Part shown: in pieces, positions 35,667-43,886 of the stretch
How the letters are laid out: each line of letters begins with the position of its first letter
Position numbering within the stretch: the first letter of the stretch is position 1
Source: Haloferax sp046557615
GTDB lineage: Archaea > Halobacteriota > Halobacteria > Halobacteriales > Haloferacaceae
DNA: 64,000 nucleotides
NCBI RefSeq assembly: GCF_046557615.1
Contig: NZ_JBKIII010000001.1
Span: 682,001 to 746,000 of the forward strand
Reading direction: 5' to 3'
Program-made: the position numbers and the translations under genes
The notes under the pieces: model-generated
Database searches by the model: none
What the model was told of the DNA's origin: nothing
The model's input: only the letters and a program-made list of their open reading frames with translations

Positions 35667-37358
35667 ATGCCACAAGATACACCACCGAACGCAACGGCGG
35701 CAACAGGGGGTTCCTCCAACCGGGGCGTGTTCAGACTGCTCCGTGACGGCGAGTTCGACCTCGCTGCTTCTGAGACCCGCCGAATTTTACGGCGGACCAC
35801 AGAGATGCTCCGCGGTTCGAGCCTCGATATTCGACCCCTTTCGACGGACGATACACCACTGGGCACGTTCGATATTCCAGCGGGACACGAGGAAGTCGAA
35901 CGCTACTGGGTAGACGCACCGTTTGCGTACGTGGTCGTCACCTACGATACCGACGCGACGACACACCGGTATCACGTCGTCGAACCGGACCTCGATTCGT
36001 TCGAAGCGGCGTTGCTCGAACGAGTTCGAACCGACATCCGCGACCCGTTGTTGTACCGCGACGACAAGGACCCCACGAAAGAACAGACGCTCGTCGAAGA
36101 GTTGGAGTCGCTCATCGAGCAGTACGGCTTGGACCTCGATATGCACTCGTTCTACACGCTGCTGTACTACCTTCGGCGCGACTTCCACGGCTACGGTCGC
36201 CTCGAACCGCTGATGAACGACCCGCACATCGAGGACATCTCGTGTGATGGCTACGATATCCCGCTTTTCATCTACCACAGCAGTTACACCGACATCTCGA
36301 CGAACGTTTCGTTCAACAACGAGCAGTTAGACAACTTCGTCATTCGACTCGCACAGCGCTCCGGTCGCCACATCAGCGTCGGCGACCCGGTACTCGGGAC
36401 GACGCTCCCGAACGGCGCGCGCGCTGAATTAGCGCTTGGCGAAGAAGTGACCCCGCGCGGGTCGGCCTTCACCATCCGGATGTACGCAGACGAACCGTTC
36501 ACGCCCATCGACCTCATCGACTACGGGACGTTCTCGGTCGAACAGATGGCGTACATGTGGCTCTGTATCGAACACAACAAGAGTCTCATCTTCGCTGGCG
36601 GTACTGCGTCAGGAAAGACAACTTCGATGAACGCGGTGTCGATGTTCATCCCGCCGCGTTCGAAGGTCTTGACCATCGAAGACACCCGCGAACTCGCCCT
36701 CTACCACGACAACTGGCTCTCGTCTGTCACCCGCGAGCGCATCCACGACGGGACGAACATCTCGATGTACGACCTGCTTCGGTCGGCACTCCGTCACCGC
36801 CCAGAGTACATCATCGTCGGTGAGGTTCGTGGCGACGAAGCGGTCACACTCTTTCAGGCGATGAACACGGGTCACACCACGTTCTCGACGATGCACGCAG
36901 ACAGCATCGAGACGGTCATCAACCGTCTGGAGAACGAGCCCATCAACGTGCCTCGTGCGATGGTGCAATCGCTCGACTTGCTCTGTATTCAGACACTCAC
37001 TCGCTTCGACGGCGAGCGTGTCCGGCGGTCGCAAGCGATCGGCGAGATTGGCAGTATCGACCAACGGACGGGCGAACTCGACTACTCCGCGTCGTTCTCG
37101 TGGGACGCCAAATCCGACTCGTTCTCACAGAGCGACAGTAGCGTCCTCGAAGAGATTCAGCGCGACAACGGCTGGTCCCGAACCGATCTCAGACGAGAAC
37201 TTCGGCGACGCGAGAAATTCCTCAATTACCTGCTGGACAATGGTGTCTCGGACTACCGCCGCTTTACCGCACTCATCAACGAGTACTACTCGAATCCCGA
37301 GGACGTCCTCGAACGCGTCGAATCAGAGACAATCGTCAGCGACGTGGACGGCACATAG
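35667..37358 (+). CDS. pilB: type IV pilus / type II secretion system ATPase (PilB/GspE)
   Basis: The 563-residue cytoplasmic secretion ATPase has an N-terminal ~150-residue region followed by the GspE/PilB core. It shows Walker A GGTASGKTTSMN at about residues 312-323, the Asp box/Glu motif VLTIEDTREL, the Walker B region YIIVGEVRGDE near 381, and an HTTFSTMHADS His-box. The ATPase drives pilin or archaellin assembly. The start ATG 35667 gives MPQDTPPNATAATGG; the upstream frame lacks family match. It is followed 1 bp after its stop by the membrane platform protein gene, so the pair is an operon. Confidence 0.92.
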   Translation: MPQDTPPNATAATGGSSNRGVFRLLRDGEFDLAASETRRILRRTTEMLRGSSLDIRPLSTDDTPLGTFDIPAGHEEVERYWVDAPFAYVVVTYDTDATTHRYHVVEPDLDSFEAALLERVRTDIRDPLLYRDDKDPTKEQTLVEELESLIEQYGLDLDMHSFYTLLYYLRRDFHGYGRLEPLMNDPHIEDISCDGYDIPLFIYHSSYTDISTNVSFNNEQLDNFVIRLAQRSGRHISVGDPVLGTTLPNGARAELALGEEVTPRGSAFTIRMYADEPFTPIDLIDYGTFSVEQMAYMWLCIEHNKSLIFAGGTASGKTTSMNAVSMFIPPRSKVLTIEDTRELALYHDNWLSSVTRERIHDGTNISMYDLLRSALRHRPEYIIVGEVRGDEAVTLFQAMNTGHTTFSTMHADSIETVINRLENEPINVPRAMVQSLDLLCIQTLTRFDGERVRRSQAIGEIGSIDQRTGELDYSASFSWDAKSDSFSQSDSSVLEEIQRDNGWSRTDLRRELRRREKFLNYLLDNGVSDYRRFTALINEYYSNPEDVLERVESETIVSDVDGT

Positions 37359-37359
37359 C

Positions 37360-39528
37360 ATGCTGTCCGGACTCTCACTGCTACCGTTGCTCTTCGCACT
37401 CGCTCTCATCGCCCCGATTCTCTTGAGTCCCGTGAACCGTCGTGCGAACTTGTTGGTCTCGCAGGTTGCACTCCCGATATTCGGGTTTTACGTCGCTAGC
37501 GAAAACCAGCGTCATCGCCTGCAACAGTGGCGACTACGGGCCGCTCACGTCGGCGTGACCCACCGGGTCTATGCGTCGCGGACGCTCCTCATGGCCGCCG
37601 TGTTCGGTATCGTCGGCAGTATCTTCGGTGTGTACGTGGCGGCGGCATTCCTGGCGACGTTCTCGCTCACGCCGGAGACGTGGGTCGGGTTGCCCGCACA
37701 GGTTCAGTTCTTACGCGGTGTGACGAGTCTCGACGCGCTCTCGCTCCGTGAACTGTTCGTCCTCTTGACGTTGTCGAGTGCGACGATTGGGACGACACTC
37801 GCACTCGGTGTGTACTGGGTTCGATGGTACGTTCTCACCGAGCGTGCGAACACCCGTGCGACGGAAATCGAAGCAACACTCCCACGAACGGTCGCGTTCA
37901 TCTACGCACTCTCTCGGTCTGGGATGGCGTTCCCGAAGGTGCTGGAAACGCTGGCGCGAAACGAAGCAGTATACGGCGAGGCGGCCCGCGAAGTTGGGAT
38001 TGCCGTCCGAGACATGGATGCGTTCGGGACCGACGTACTGACCGCCTTGCAATCGCTCTCCGAACGGACGCCGAGCGAGAACCTCGAAGAGTTCGGTGAG
38101 AACCTCGCCAGCGTCCTCGGGAGTGGCCGCAACCTGTCTCGATACCTCCGCGAGCAGTACGAACGCTTCCAGACGGAGGCCGCGGCCCAACAACAGCAGT
38201 ACCTCGAACTCCTCTCGACGCTCGCCGAGGTGTACGTCACGGTCCTCGTCGCTGGCCCGCTGTTTCTCATCACCGTCCTCGTCGTCATCGGACTCGTCCT
38301 CGCAGATACGCTCACGTTCATCCGAGTCATCGGCTACGTCGCAATTCCTACTGTGAGTGCTGCGTTCGTCGTTTACCTCGGCAGTATCACGCGGTCGCTT
38401 CGTGGCGTCGTCTCGCGGAACATCGACGCCGACGCGGCGGCTGATTCCCACCAACTCATCAACCACTCACCCGTTGACGAGACGACGCGCACAGACGGTG
38501 GTGAAGCGATTGCAGGGTGGCAGGCGAACGCCGAGCGACTGGCAATCTACGACCGACTTCGCTGGCTTCGCCGATGGATGAACCAACCAGTCGATTCGGT
38601 CCTTCACAACCCGTTTGCGACGCTCGTCGTCACCGTTCCGATTGGGCTTCTGTGGGTGCTAGTGCAGACGACTGTCCCACTCAGCTCGACCGAGACCACG
38701 TCGCTCCTGCGTGCCGCGGTCAGTCCCACGTTGTGGCCGCAACTCAGTAGCTCGATAGGAACCGTCGTCGCAGCGGCAGACCACCACATCGTCGAGGTTG
38801 CCATCGTCTCGATGGCCATCGTCTCGGTGATACACGAAGTTCGAAAACGGCAACTCCGCTCTCTCGAGCGCGCCATGCCAGACTTCCTCGACCGGCTTGC
38901 GAGCGTCAACGAAGCAGGGTTGACTATCGTTCAGAGTCTCCGGCGCGTCTCTGCATCCGACCTCGGCCCACTCGGTGACGAAATCCAGCGAACGATTCGG
39001 GATATCGACGTAGGGTCCGACGCCGAGTCTGCCCTCCGCCGGATGGACCGCCGAACCCGAAGTCCGATGGTGTCGCGGTCGGTCACGCTGTTGACCAACG
39101 CGATGAGTGCGAGCGGGGATATCGCACCGGTCGTCCGCATCGCCGCCACCGAAGCACAGGACAGTCGCCGTCTCGCCCGCGAGCGCCAACAAGAGATGCT
39201 GACCTACCTCGTCGTCATCTACATCTCGTTTTTCGTCTTCCTCGGTATCGTCGCTGCACTCGCCATCTCGTTCATTCCGGCGGTCGAACAGGCGAGTACT
39301 GGCGCACTCGCTGGGTCCGGCACTGTCGGCGTCACGTCGGGGACGTTCGACGGACTCCGCGACGTGAAGACGAGTTCGTACGAACTCTTGTTCTTCCACA
39401 TCACCGCGATTCAAGGCGTCTGTTCCGGCATCATCGCGGGACAACTCGGAGAAGGCAGTGTCGCCGATGGCATCAAACACGCGACGTTCTTGCTCGTGTT
39501 GACCTACGCGGTCTTCCTCCTCATCTGA
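37360..39528 (+). CDS. pilC: type IV pilus / type II secretion membrane platform protein (PilC/TadC type)
   Basis: The 722-residue membrane protein has two T2SSF domains: the first core has IEATLPRTVAFIYALSRSGMAF (about residue 170) with flanking helices near 270-325, and the second has LERAMPDFLDRLASVNEAGL (about residue 505) with helices at about 610-640 and 695-720. The N-terminus has a helix (LLPLLFALALIAPILL). This is the doubled form common in archaea. It assembles with the PilB-type ATPase directly upstream (ATG is the second base after its stop). No pilin or FlaK/PibD-type peptidase gene is beside it. Confidence 0.9.
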   Translation: MLSGLSLLPLLFALALIAPILLSPVNRRANLLVSQVALPIFGFYVASENQRHRLQQWRLRAAHVGVTHRVYASRTLLMAAVFGIVGSIFGVYVAAAFLATFSLTPETWVGLPAQVQFLRGVTSLDALSLRELFVLLTLSSATIGTTLALGVYWVRWYVLTERANTRATEIEATLPRTVAFIYALSRSGMAFPKVLETLARNEAVYGEAAREVGIAVRDMDAFGTDVLTALQSLSERTPSENLEEFGENLASVLGSGRNLSRYLREQYERFQTEAAAQQQQYLELLSTLAEVYVTVLVAGPLFLITVLVVIGLVLADTLTFIRVIGYVAIPTVSAAFVVYLGSITRSLRGVVSRNIDADAAADSHQLINHSPVDETTRTDGGEAIAGWQANAERLAIYDRLRWLRRWMNQPVDSVLHNPFATLVVTVPIGLLWVLVQTTVPLSSTETTSLLRAAVSPTLWPQLSSSIGTVVAAADHHIVEVAIVSMAIVSVIHEVRKRQLRSLERAMPDFLDRLASVNEAGLTIVQSLRRVSASDLGPLGDEIQRTIRDIDVGSDAESALRRMDRRTRSPMVSRSVTLLTNAMSASGDIAPVVRIAATEAQDSRRLARERQQEMLTYLVVIYISFFVFLGIVAALAISFIPAVEQASTGALAGSGTVGVTSGTFDGLRDVKTSSYELLFFHITAIQGVCSGIIAGQLGEGSVADGIKHATFLLVLTYAVFLLI

Positions 39529-39579
39529 GGGTCGGGACAGACCCGTGTGGTCTTTGGTTCGCTACCGAAATCTCATGAC

Positions 39580-40227
39580 ATGGACGAGCCCCGAGAGACG
39601 GTCAAAGAGACGTACGACCGTATCGCCTCACACTTCGCCTCGACGCGAGAGTATCCGTGGCCTGAAGTCAAATCGTTCGTCGAGGACGCGACTGCAGACT
39701 CACGCCCCACTCGCGCGCTCGACCTTGGGTGCGGAAACGGCCGCCACGTCGAACTGCTGCGTTCCTACGCCGACGAGGTTGTCGGCCTCGACGTGAGTCG
39801 TGGCCTCCTGACCGAAGCGACGAAACGCGCCGCAGACCGCGGATTCGACGCACACCTCGTACAAGGTGATGCGTCTCGGCTTCCCTTCGACGACGATTCG
39901 TTCGACCTCTGTGTGTACGTCGCAACACTTCACCACCTCACGCCACGCGAGACTCGCGTTGCAAGTCTGGACGAACTCGCCCGCGTCTTGGATGCAGATG
40001 GAACTGCGCTCGTCAGCGCGTGGAGTACCGCTCACGACACGTTCGACCGCGAGGATGGGTTCGATACGACCGTCGATTGGACGCTCCCCGGCGGCGAGAC
40101 GGTTCCTCGCTACTATCACATCTACGCGCCCGACGAGTTCGACGCCGACCTCGACGCGAGCGATTTGACGGTCGTCGATTCTCGGATTTCGAGCGGGAAC
40201 TGCTACGCCGTCGTCTCGGGTCAGTAG
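39580..40227 (+). CDS. class I SAM-dependent methyltransferase
   Basis: The protein has 215 residues from ATG 39580 (MDEPRETVKETYDRIASHFAST). Motif I is DLGCGNGRHVELL (about residues 47-60) binding S-adenosylmethionine, with GLDVSRGLLTEA as motif II, and LPFDDDSFDLCVYVATLHHL as motif post-I/III. The TLHHLTPRETR region and the C-terminal WTLPGGETVPRYYHIYAPDEFD resemble tRNA carboxymethyluridine methyltransferase ABH8/Trm9-like proteins, which would place it in wobble-uridine modification; this is a resemblance only. It stands alone between the pilC and thioredoxin-reductase-like genes. Confidence 0.88.
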   Translation: MDEPRETVKETYDRIASHFASTREYPWPEVKSFVEDATADSRPTRALDLGCGNGRHVELLRSYADEVVGLDVSRGLLTEATKRAADRGFDAHLVQGDASRLPFDDDSFDLCVYVATLHHLTPRETRVASLDELARVLDADGTALVSAWSTAHDTFDREDGFDTTVDWTLPGGETVPRYYHIYAPDEFDADLDASDLTVVDSRISSGNCYAVVSGQ

Positions 40228-40325
40228 CGTCTCAATTCACCGTGCCGCGTGGTGACAGTTGGCGGCTGGTTGTGGCCAGCGCACAGGTGATGTGGGCTTA
40301 AGACGGCGTGGACGAATCGCATTGT

Positions 40326-41354
40326 ATGAGCGACACTGACGAATCCAAGGAGTACGAAGTGGTCGTCATCGGTGGCGGTCCTGCCGGGTTGCAGACTGCG
40401 CTGTACACGACCCGGTTGGGCCACGATACCGCGCTTATCGACCGCGGCGGTGGTCGTGCGGCGATGATGGTCGATACGCACAACGTCATCGGCATCACCG
40501 AAGACGTCTCAGGCAACGAATTCCTCGGAACCGCTCGTCAGCAACTCGAAGAGTACGGCACTGACCTCTACCGCGACCTCGTGACCGAAGCCGAGCAACT
40601 CGACGACGGCCGGTTCAAGCTCACCACCAACGACGACACCTTCGTCGCTGAACGCGTCGTTCTCGGTGTCGGCTTCAACGACAAACGACCCAAGCCACCA
40701 CTCCCGCGAACCGGCAAGGGACTCCACTACTGTCTCCACTGTGATGCCTACATGTTCGTAGACGAGTCGGTGTACGTGATGGGCCACTCTGATTCCGCGG
40801 CGTACGTCGCCATGATTATGCTCAACTTCACCGACGAAGTCGATATCCTCCTCCGCGGCGACGACCCCTCGTGGTCCGACGAGACGGACGAACTCGTCCG
40901 CGCACACCCCATCGACATCGTCGAAGAAGAAATCGACAGCATGACCAAGGGCGAGGATGGCTGGTTGGAGAGTTTCACCTTCGAGGATGGAACCACCCGC
41001 GAGTACAAAGGCGGATTCGCCATGTACGGGTCGGATTACAACACGACACTCTTCGAGCAACTGGACGTCGAACTCAACGACGACGGGACCGTCCCAGTCG
41101 GCGACCACGGCGAGACCAGCGTCGATGGCGTCTACGCCGTCGGCGACATCACCCCCGGCCACAACCAGATTCCCGTCGCCATGGGCAAGGGTGCGAAAGC
41201 CGGTATCGCCATCCACATGGAACTCCGCGAGTTCCCGAAGAGCCTCGACGAGATTCGAGCGAATGGAGAGGTTTCGGTCGAAGACGCACCCGGCATCTCG
41301 CCCGGCCTGCTCCAGAAGGCCAAGCAGTTCAACGAATCCCACGCCGACGACTAA
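40326..41354 (+). CDS. thioredoxin-reductase-like flavoprotein with CxxC and altered NAD(P)H motif
   Basis: The 342-residue protein has the FAD motif VVVIGGGPAGLQTALYTTRLG near the N-terminus and a redox CLHC at Cys136 and Cys139 (GLHYCLHCDAYM), as in thioredoxin reductases. The second nucleotide motif reads VYVMGHSDSAAYVA instead of the usual GGGDSA, and the Arg-rich NADPH 2'-phosphate motif (HRRxxxR) is replaced by LLRGDDPSWSDETD. The electron donor could therefore be NADH or something else. The start ATG 40326 was preferred over an upstream in-frame start. It ends with GVYAVGDITPGHNQ, the second FAD contact. Confidence 0.85.
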   Translation: MSDTDESKEYEVVVIGGGPAGLQTALYTTRLGHDTALIDRGGGRAAMMVDTHNVIGITEDVSGNEFLGTARQQLEEYGTDLYRDLVTEAEQLDDGRFKLTTNDDTFVAERVVLGVGFNDKRPKPPLPRTGKGLHYCLHCDAYMFVDESVYVMGHSDSAAYVAMIMLNFTDEVDILLRGDDPSWSDETDELVRAHPIDIVEEEIDSMTKGEDGWLESFTFEDGTTREYKGGFAMYGSDYNTTLFEQLDVELNDDGTVPVGDHGETSVDGVYAVGDITPGHNQIPVAMGKGAKAGIAIHMELREFPKSLDEIRANGEVSVEDAPGISPGLLQKAKQFNESHADD

Positions 41355-41508
41355 GTCGGTCGCATTGGGTGAAATCCCCCGTTTACAGACGACTCAGAGG
41401 CTAAAATCAGTGACCGAGACGGCTGGACGAAAAAGTAACATCCTTATTGTAGCGTCGTGAATGGATGGATGTCGCTGGCGCTGAGGTGGACTCAGTGTGA
41501 GCACGTAT

Positions 41509-41579
41509 GCGCTGGTGGTCTAATGGCATGACTTTGGCCTTCCAAGCCAACGATCCGGGTTCAACTCCCGGCCGGCGCA
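41509..41579 (+). tRNA. tRNA-Gly (anticodon TCC)
   Basis: The 71-nt cloverleaf has acceptor GCGCTGG (41509-41515) pairing with CCGGCGC (41572-41578), D-arm GTC...GAC, anticodon stem TTGGC/GCCAA with loop CTTCCAA (anticodon TCC, reading GGA), and T-arm CCGGG-TTCAACT-CCCGG. The discriminator is A at 41579; CCA is not encoded. A TATA-like stretch (AACATCCTTATTG) lies about 60 nt upstream. The 3' end of the gene is duplicated downstream (see the repeat entry). Confidence 0.93.
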
Positions 41580-41741
41580 CTTTCTGCTGCGAACAACGTG
41601 AGCAGAGAAATCGCTACGCCGGTGAGTTGAATCAGGGAGCAAATCTTCGATTTGCGACCGTGGTTCAACTCCTGACGAGACTCCGTCTCGTCAACGTCCC
41701 ACTCGCTGTGCTCGCGGGACTCCCGGCCGGCGCACTTTCTG
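41564..41741 (+). repeat. 23-bp direct repeat of the tRNA-Gly 3' end (possible att scar)
   Basis: Positions 41564-41586 (T-arm end, acceptor strand and 7 nt beyond) recur exactly at 41719-41741, 155 bp downstream. Duplication of a tRNA 3' end in direct orientation is the usual footprint of an integrase that targeted the tRNA, or of partial tRNA gene duplication. The DNA between holds no gene, so any element is gone. Confidence 0.6.
41624..41692 (+). repeat. cluster of nested hairpins between the two tRNA-tail copies
   Basis: GAGTTGAA (41624-41631) pairs with TTCAACTC (41664-41671). Inside this lies the perfect hairpin GCAAATC-ttc-GATTTGC (41639-41655). It is followed by another, GACGAGAC-tcc-GTCTCGTC (41674-41692). 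The outer pair contains a T-loop-like GGTTCAACTCC. These look like palindromic insertions within degraded tRNA copies. Confidence 0.55.
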
Positions 41742-41794
41742 AACGAAACCAAACGAAGAGTCGTTAGACTCCGAATTTCTGTGGAGTGAAGAAA

Positions 41795-41854
41795 TGCGCC
41801 CCAGAGGGATTTGAACTAGCGAGCGAACATAGTGAGCGAGTGGAGTTCAAATCC
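41795..41854 (-). repeat. inverted repeat bearing a second tRNA-like 3' tail
   Basis: GGATTTGAACT (41807-41817) and AGTTCAAATCC (41844-41854) form a perfect 11-bp inverted repeat. Read on the minus strand, 41816 down to 41795 gives GTTCAAATCCCTCTGGGGCG followed by CA, which has the look of the T-loop plus acceptor end of a tRNA other than the Gly one. No 5' half of such a tRNA is nearby, so it is a remnant. Confidence 0.45.
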
Positions 41855-41934
41855 GGATGGGGGACCATATCTCCCAACCAACCCTCACGTCATCCTGAAT
41901 AACGACTATTTACAATCGTGATGAATTAGCCATC

Positions 41935-42090
41935 ATGAGTGCAACTGCATCAGACCCACGTTCTCGATGTCTAAAGTGTGGCTTCACAGCTGTCTCGGGC
42001 AGTAACGAATGGGCCACCGTCGAGGTGTCGCTCGGGAGGATGACACAGTGTCCAGAGTGCGGGAGTACCGACGTGATGACCGGGCGCTAA
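41935..42090 (+). CDS. 51-residue zinc-finger mini-protein (CLKCG/CPECG)
   Basis: A short gene encodes a 51-residue protein with four cysteines: CLKCGF at residues 12-17 and CPECGS at 39-44. The two CxxC pairs, the second in CPxCG context, are the hallmark of one-domain haloarchaeal zinc-finger microproteins, which are stable small regulators or scaffold proteins of mostly unknown role. The start ATG 41935 is followed by MSATASDPRSR. Codon use is normal for a gene. It lies 118 nt beyond the tRNA-tail remnants and 85 nt upstream of the SDR gene on the same strand. Confidence 0.75.
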   Translation: MSATASDPRSRCLKCGFTAVSGSNEWATVEVSLGRMTQCPECGSTDVMTGR

Positions 42091-42174
42091 CCCGAGACGA
42101 GTATCCGGTCCACCCCTCGAGCCTCTGACTAAAGTTAAGCCATTTTGCACTAATTGTCAGGTGGTGTGACACAT

Positions 42175-42954
42175 ATGACACTACTCGAAGGCCGCGTCGC
42201 GGTCGTAACCGGTGGTAGTTCAGGTATCGGACGAGGCATCTCGCTCGCCTACGCCGAAGAGGGTGCAGACGTGGTCGTCTGCGACATCCGTGAGGACCCG
42301 AAAGAGGGTGGACGCCCGACGCACGTGAAAATCGAAGAAGACACGGACGCCTCGGCGACGTACGTCGAACTCGACGTGACGAGTCCGGCGGCGTTCGAGG
42401 ACGCGATGGACGCCGCGGACGAGTTTGGCGGCGTCGATATCATGGTCAACAACGCCGGTATCTGGCGACCCGAGGACTTCCTCGAAGTCACTGAAGAAGA
42501 GTTCCAGCAGATGATAGATATCAATCTGAAGGGCGTCTATTTCGGCGCGCAGGCGGCAGCGAAGCGGATGGTCGAGAGTGGCAGTGGGAGTATCATCAAC
42601 GTCTCCAGCGTGAACGGTATCTACGGCAACGGTGGGTATCCGTCGTACTCCGCCTCGAAAGGCGCTGTGCGGACGCTCTCGTACTCGCTCGCGCACGGCC
42701 TCGGTGGACAGGGTGTTCGAGTGAACGCCATCCACCCCGGTGCGATTGCGACCAAAATTGGCCCCGAAGACATGGAGGTAGACGAAGAGCAGGCAGCACA
42801 ACAGATGGAGCAGTTGAAACAACTGATTCCACTCGGTAGACAGGGCCAACCCGACGACGTGGCTGGCGTCGCTGTCTTCCTCGCCAGTGACTTGGCGAAG
42901 TACGTCACCGGCGAATCCATCGTCGTCGATGGCGGGTGGACGAGTTGGCGTTGA
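42175..42954 (+). CDS. short-chain dehydrogenase/reductase (SDR)
   Basis: The 259-residue classical SDR starts at ATG 42175 (MTLLEGRVAVVTGG). The cofactor motif TGGSSGIGRG is near residues 12-21, the NNAG motif occurs in DIMVNNAGIW, and the active-site Ser/Tyr/Lys are in INVSSVNGIYGNGGYPSYSASKGA (Tyr and Lys of YSASK). The acidic residue after strand 2 (VVVCDIRE) favours NAD(H). A C-terminal segment GLGGQGVRVNAIHPGAIATKIG and FLASDLAKYVTGESIVVDGGW completes the fold. The substrate is unknown; it resembles the 3-oxoacyl-ACP/sugar reductase group. Confidence 0.92.
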   Translation: MTLLEGRVAVVTGGSSGIGRGISLAYAEEGADVVVCDIREDPKEGGRPTHVKIEEDTDASATYVELDVTSPAAFEDAMDAADEFGGVDIMVNNAGIWRPEDFLEVTEEEFQQMIDINLKGVYFGAQAAAKRMVESGSGSIINVSSVNGIYGNGGYPSYSASKGAVRTLSYSLAHGLGGQGVRVNAIHPGAIATKIGPEDMEVDEEQAAQQMEQLKQLIPLGRQGQPDDVAGVAVFLASDLAKYVTGESIVVDGGWTSWR

Positions 42955-43079
42955 GTGGGATGGACAGACGTCCGGTGTGCGTAGTTCACGGCCTCGCTTC
43001 GTCGTATCGCATCGACACAGGCGTCTCTTTTTTCAGCACGGGGTGTTGGGAGACTGCTCGGAAAACAAACGTGTGTCAG

Positions 43080-43098
43080 AGTATAGTAACAATATACT
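43080..43098 (+). promoter_or_regulatory. palindromic AT-rich box upstream of the Tat-exported protein gene
   Basis: AGTATA-gtaacaa-TATACT is a perfect 6-bp inverted repeat lying 49-67 nt before the start at 43147. The right half (ATATACT) could be the TATA box, so a repressor binding the palindrome would block TBP. It is based on sequence and position only. Confidence 0.35.
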
Positions 43099-43146
43099 GT
43101 ACTTTCACCGAGAAAAGAATTAACCAGTTCCAATCTGTCCAGACAT

Positions 43147-43653
43147 GTGGTGTTCAACTTCAACTCATCGACAGACGACCAGAACGAACAGACCGAAAGT
43201 AGCGAGAGTACCGGTGTCCCTCGGCGGCGATTTATGCAAGCGGCGGCCGGGTCGGGCGCACTGTTACTCGGTGCAGGGACCGCATCCGCAAACGGAAAGG
43301 GTGGTCAGGCGATCATCCCCGAGGACGAATACTACCCTGACGAGTCGTTTGTGATTCTCGAAGCCCAAGAGTGCGACAATCAGACGCCGTACGGCTCGTG
43401 TCGTGACGAGTCTATCTTGTTCCAATGCAACGGGCTTGGCGGGCCGTTCCCTCCGGGAAAAGGTGGCTCGATTCCGTTCCCGTGGTGGAACATCAAGTAC
43501 GTCAGTGGCCCATTGGAGGGCGAACTACTGCGCCTCTACACGCGTGACAACAGTATCGTGCCGGGACTCACCTACCACTGGACGCGAAAAGAGAAAGACT
43601 GCCCTGAGACGCCCGGCGTGTTTCAAGTCGGCTTCACGGTAGACAAAAAGTAA
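43147..43653 (+). CDS. Tat-exported protein of unknown function
   Basis: The 168-residue protein begins with an acidic leader, then PRRRFMQAAAGSGALLLGAG (residues 25-44), a twin-arginine signal with a likely cleavage after ASA near residue 48; there is no lipobox, so it should be released or surface-bound. The mature part (about 120 residues) has four cysteines (ECDNQTPYGSC..., QCNG, DCPETPG), probably forming two disulfides outside the cell, and Gly/Pro-rich PFPPGKGGSIPFPWW. No family is recognised. The start is GTG 43147 or 43150. It lies close upstream of tatA on the same strand. Confidence 0.75.
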   Translation: MVFNFNSSTDDQNEQTESSESTGVPRRRFMQAAAGSGALLLGAGTASANGKGGQAIIPEDEYYPDESFVILEAQECDNQTPYGSCRDESILFQCNGLGGPFPPGKGGSIPFPWWNIKYVSGPLEGELLRLYTRDNSIVPGLTYHWTRKEKDCPETPGVFQVGFTVDKK

Positions 43654-43840
43654 TCAGACTCAAACTTCTTTGGCCGCCACGAGCGAGTCTCGGCTATCCT
43701 GTCGTCGTTGGAACAACGGTGCCGAATTGACAGGTTTTTAGACAAATTCCATCAGGGCACCACCGGCGCGCTCACTGACGGTGTTCTCATCCCTTCTATC
43801 TGGTCAAAACCGGCAAATCAACGCTAACATTCGACACACG

Positions 43841-43861
43841 AGACGGACCGTCTGTCTTATC
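43841..43861 (+). promoter_or_regulatory. palindrome and TATA box upstream of tatA
   Basis: AGACGG-a-CCGTCT (43841-43853) directly abuts CTTATC (43855-43860 region), a likely TATA box about 28 nt before the tatA ATG. The spacing implies a leaderless tatA transcript. The palindrome could be an operator; there is no direct evidence for a regulator. Confidence 0.35.
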
Positions 43862-43886
43862 TTCCCCGCCGTCCTAGGCGAATGTA

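Noticed and set aside
41580..41934. A CRISPR array or complete second tRNA in the hairpin-rich DNA after tRNA-Gly.
   Set aside because: There are only two copies of the 23-mer with one spacer, and tRNA fragments lack 5' halves; a remnant or scar explains it better.
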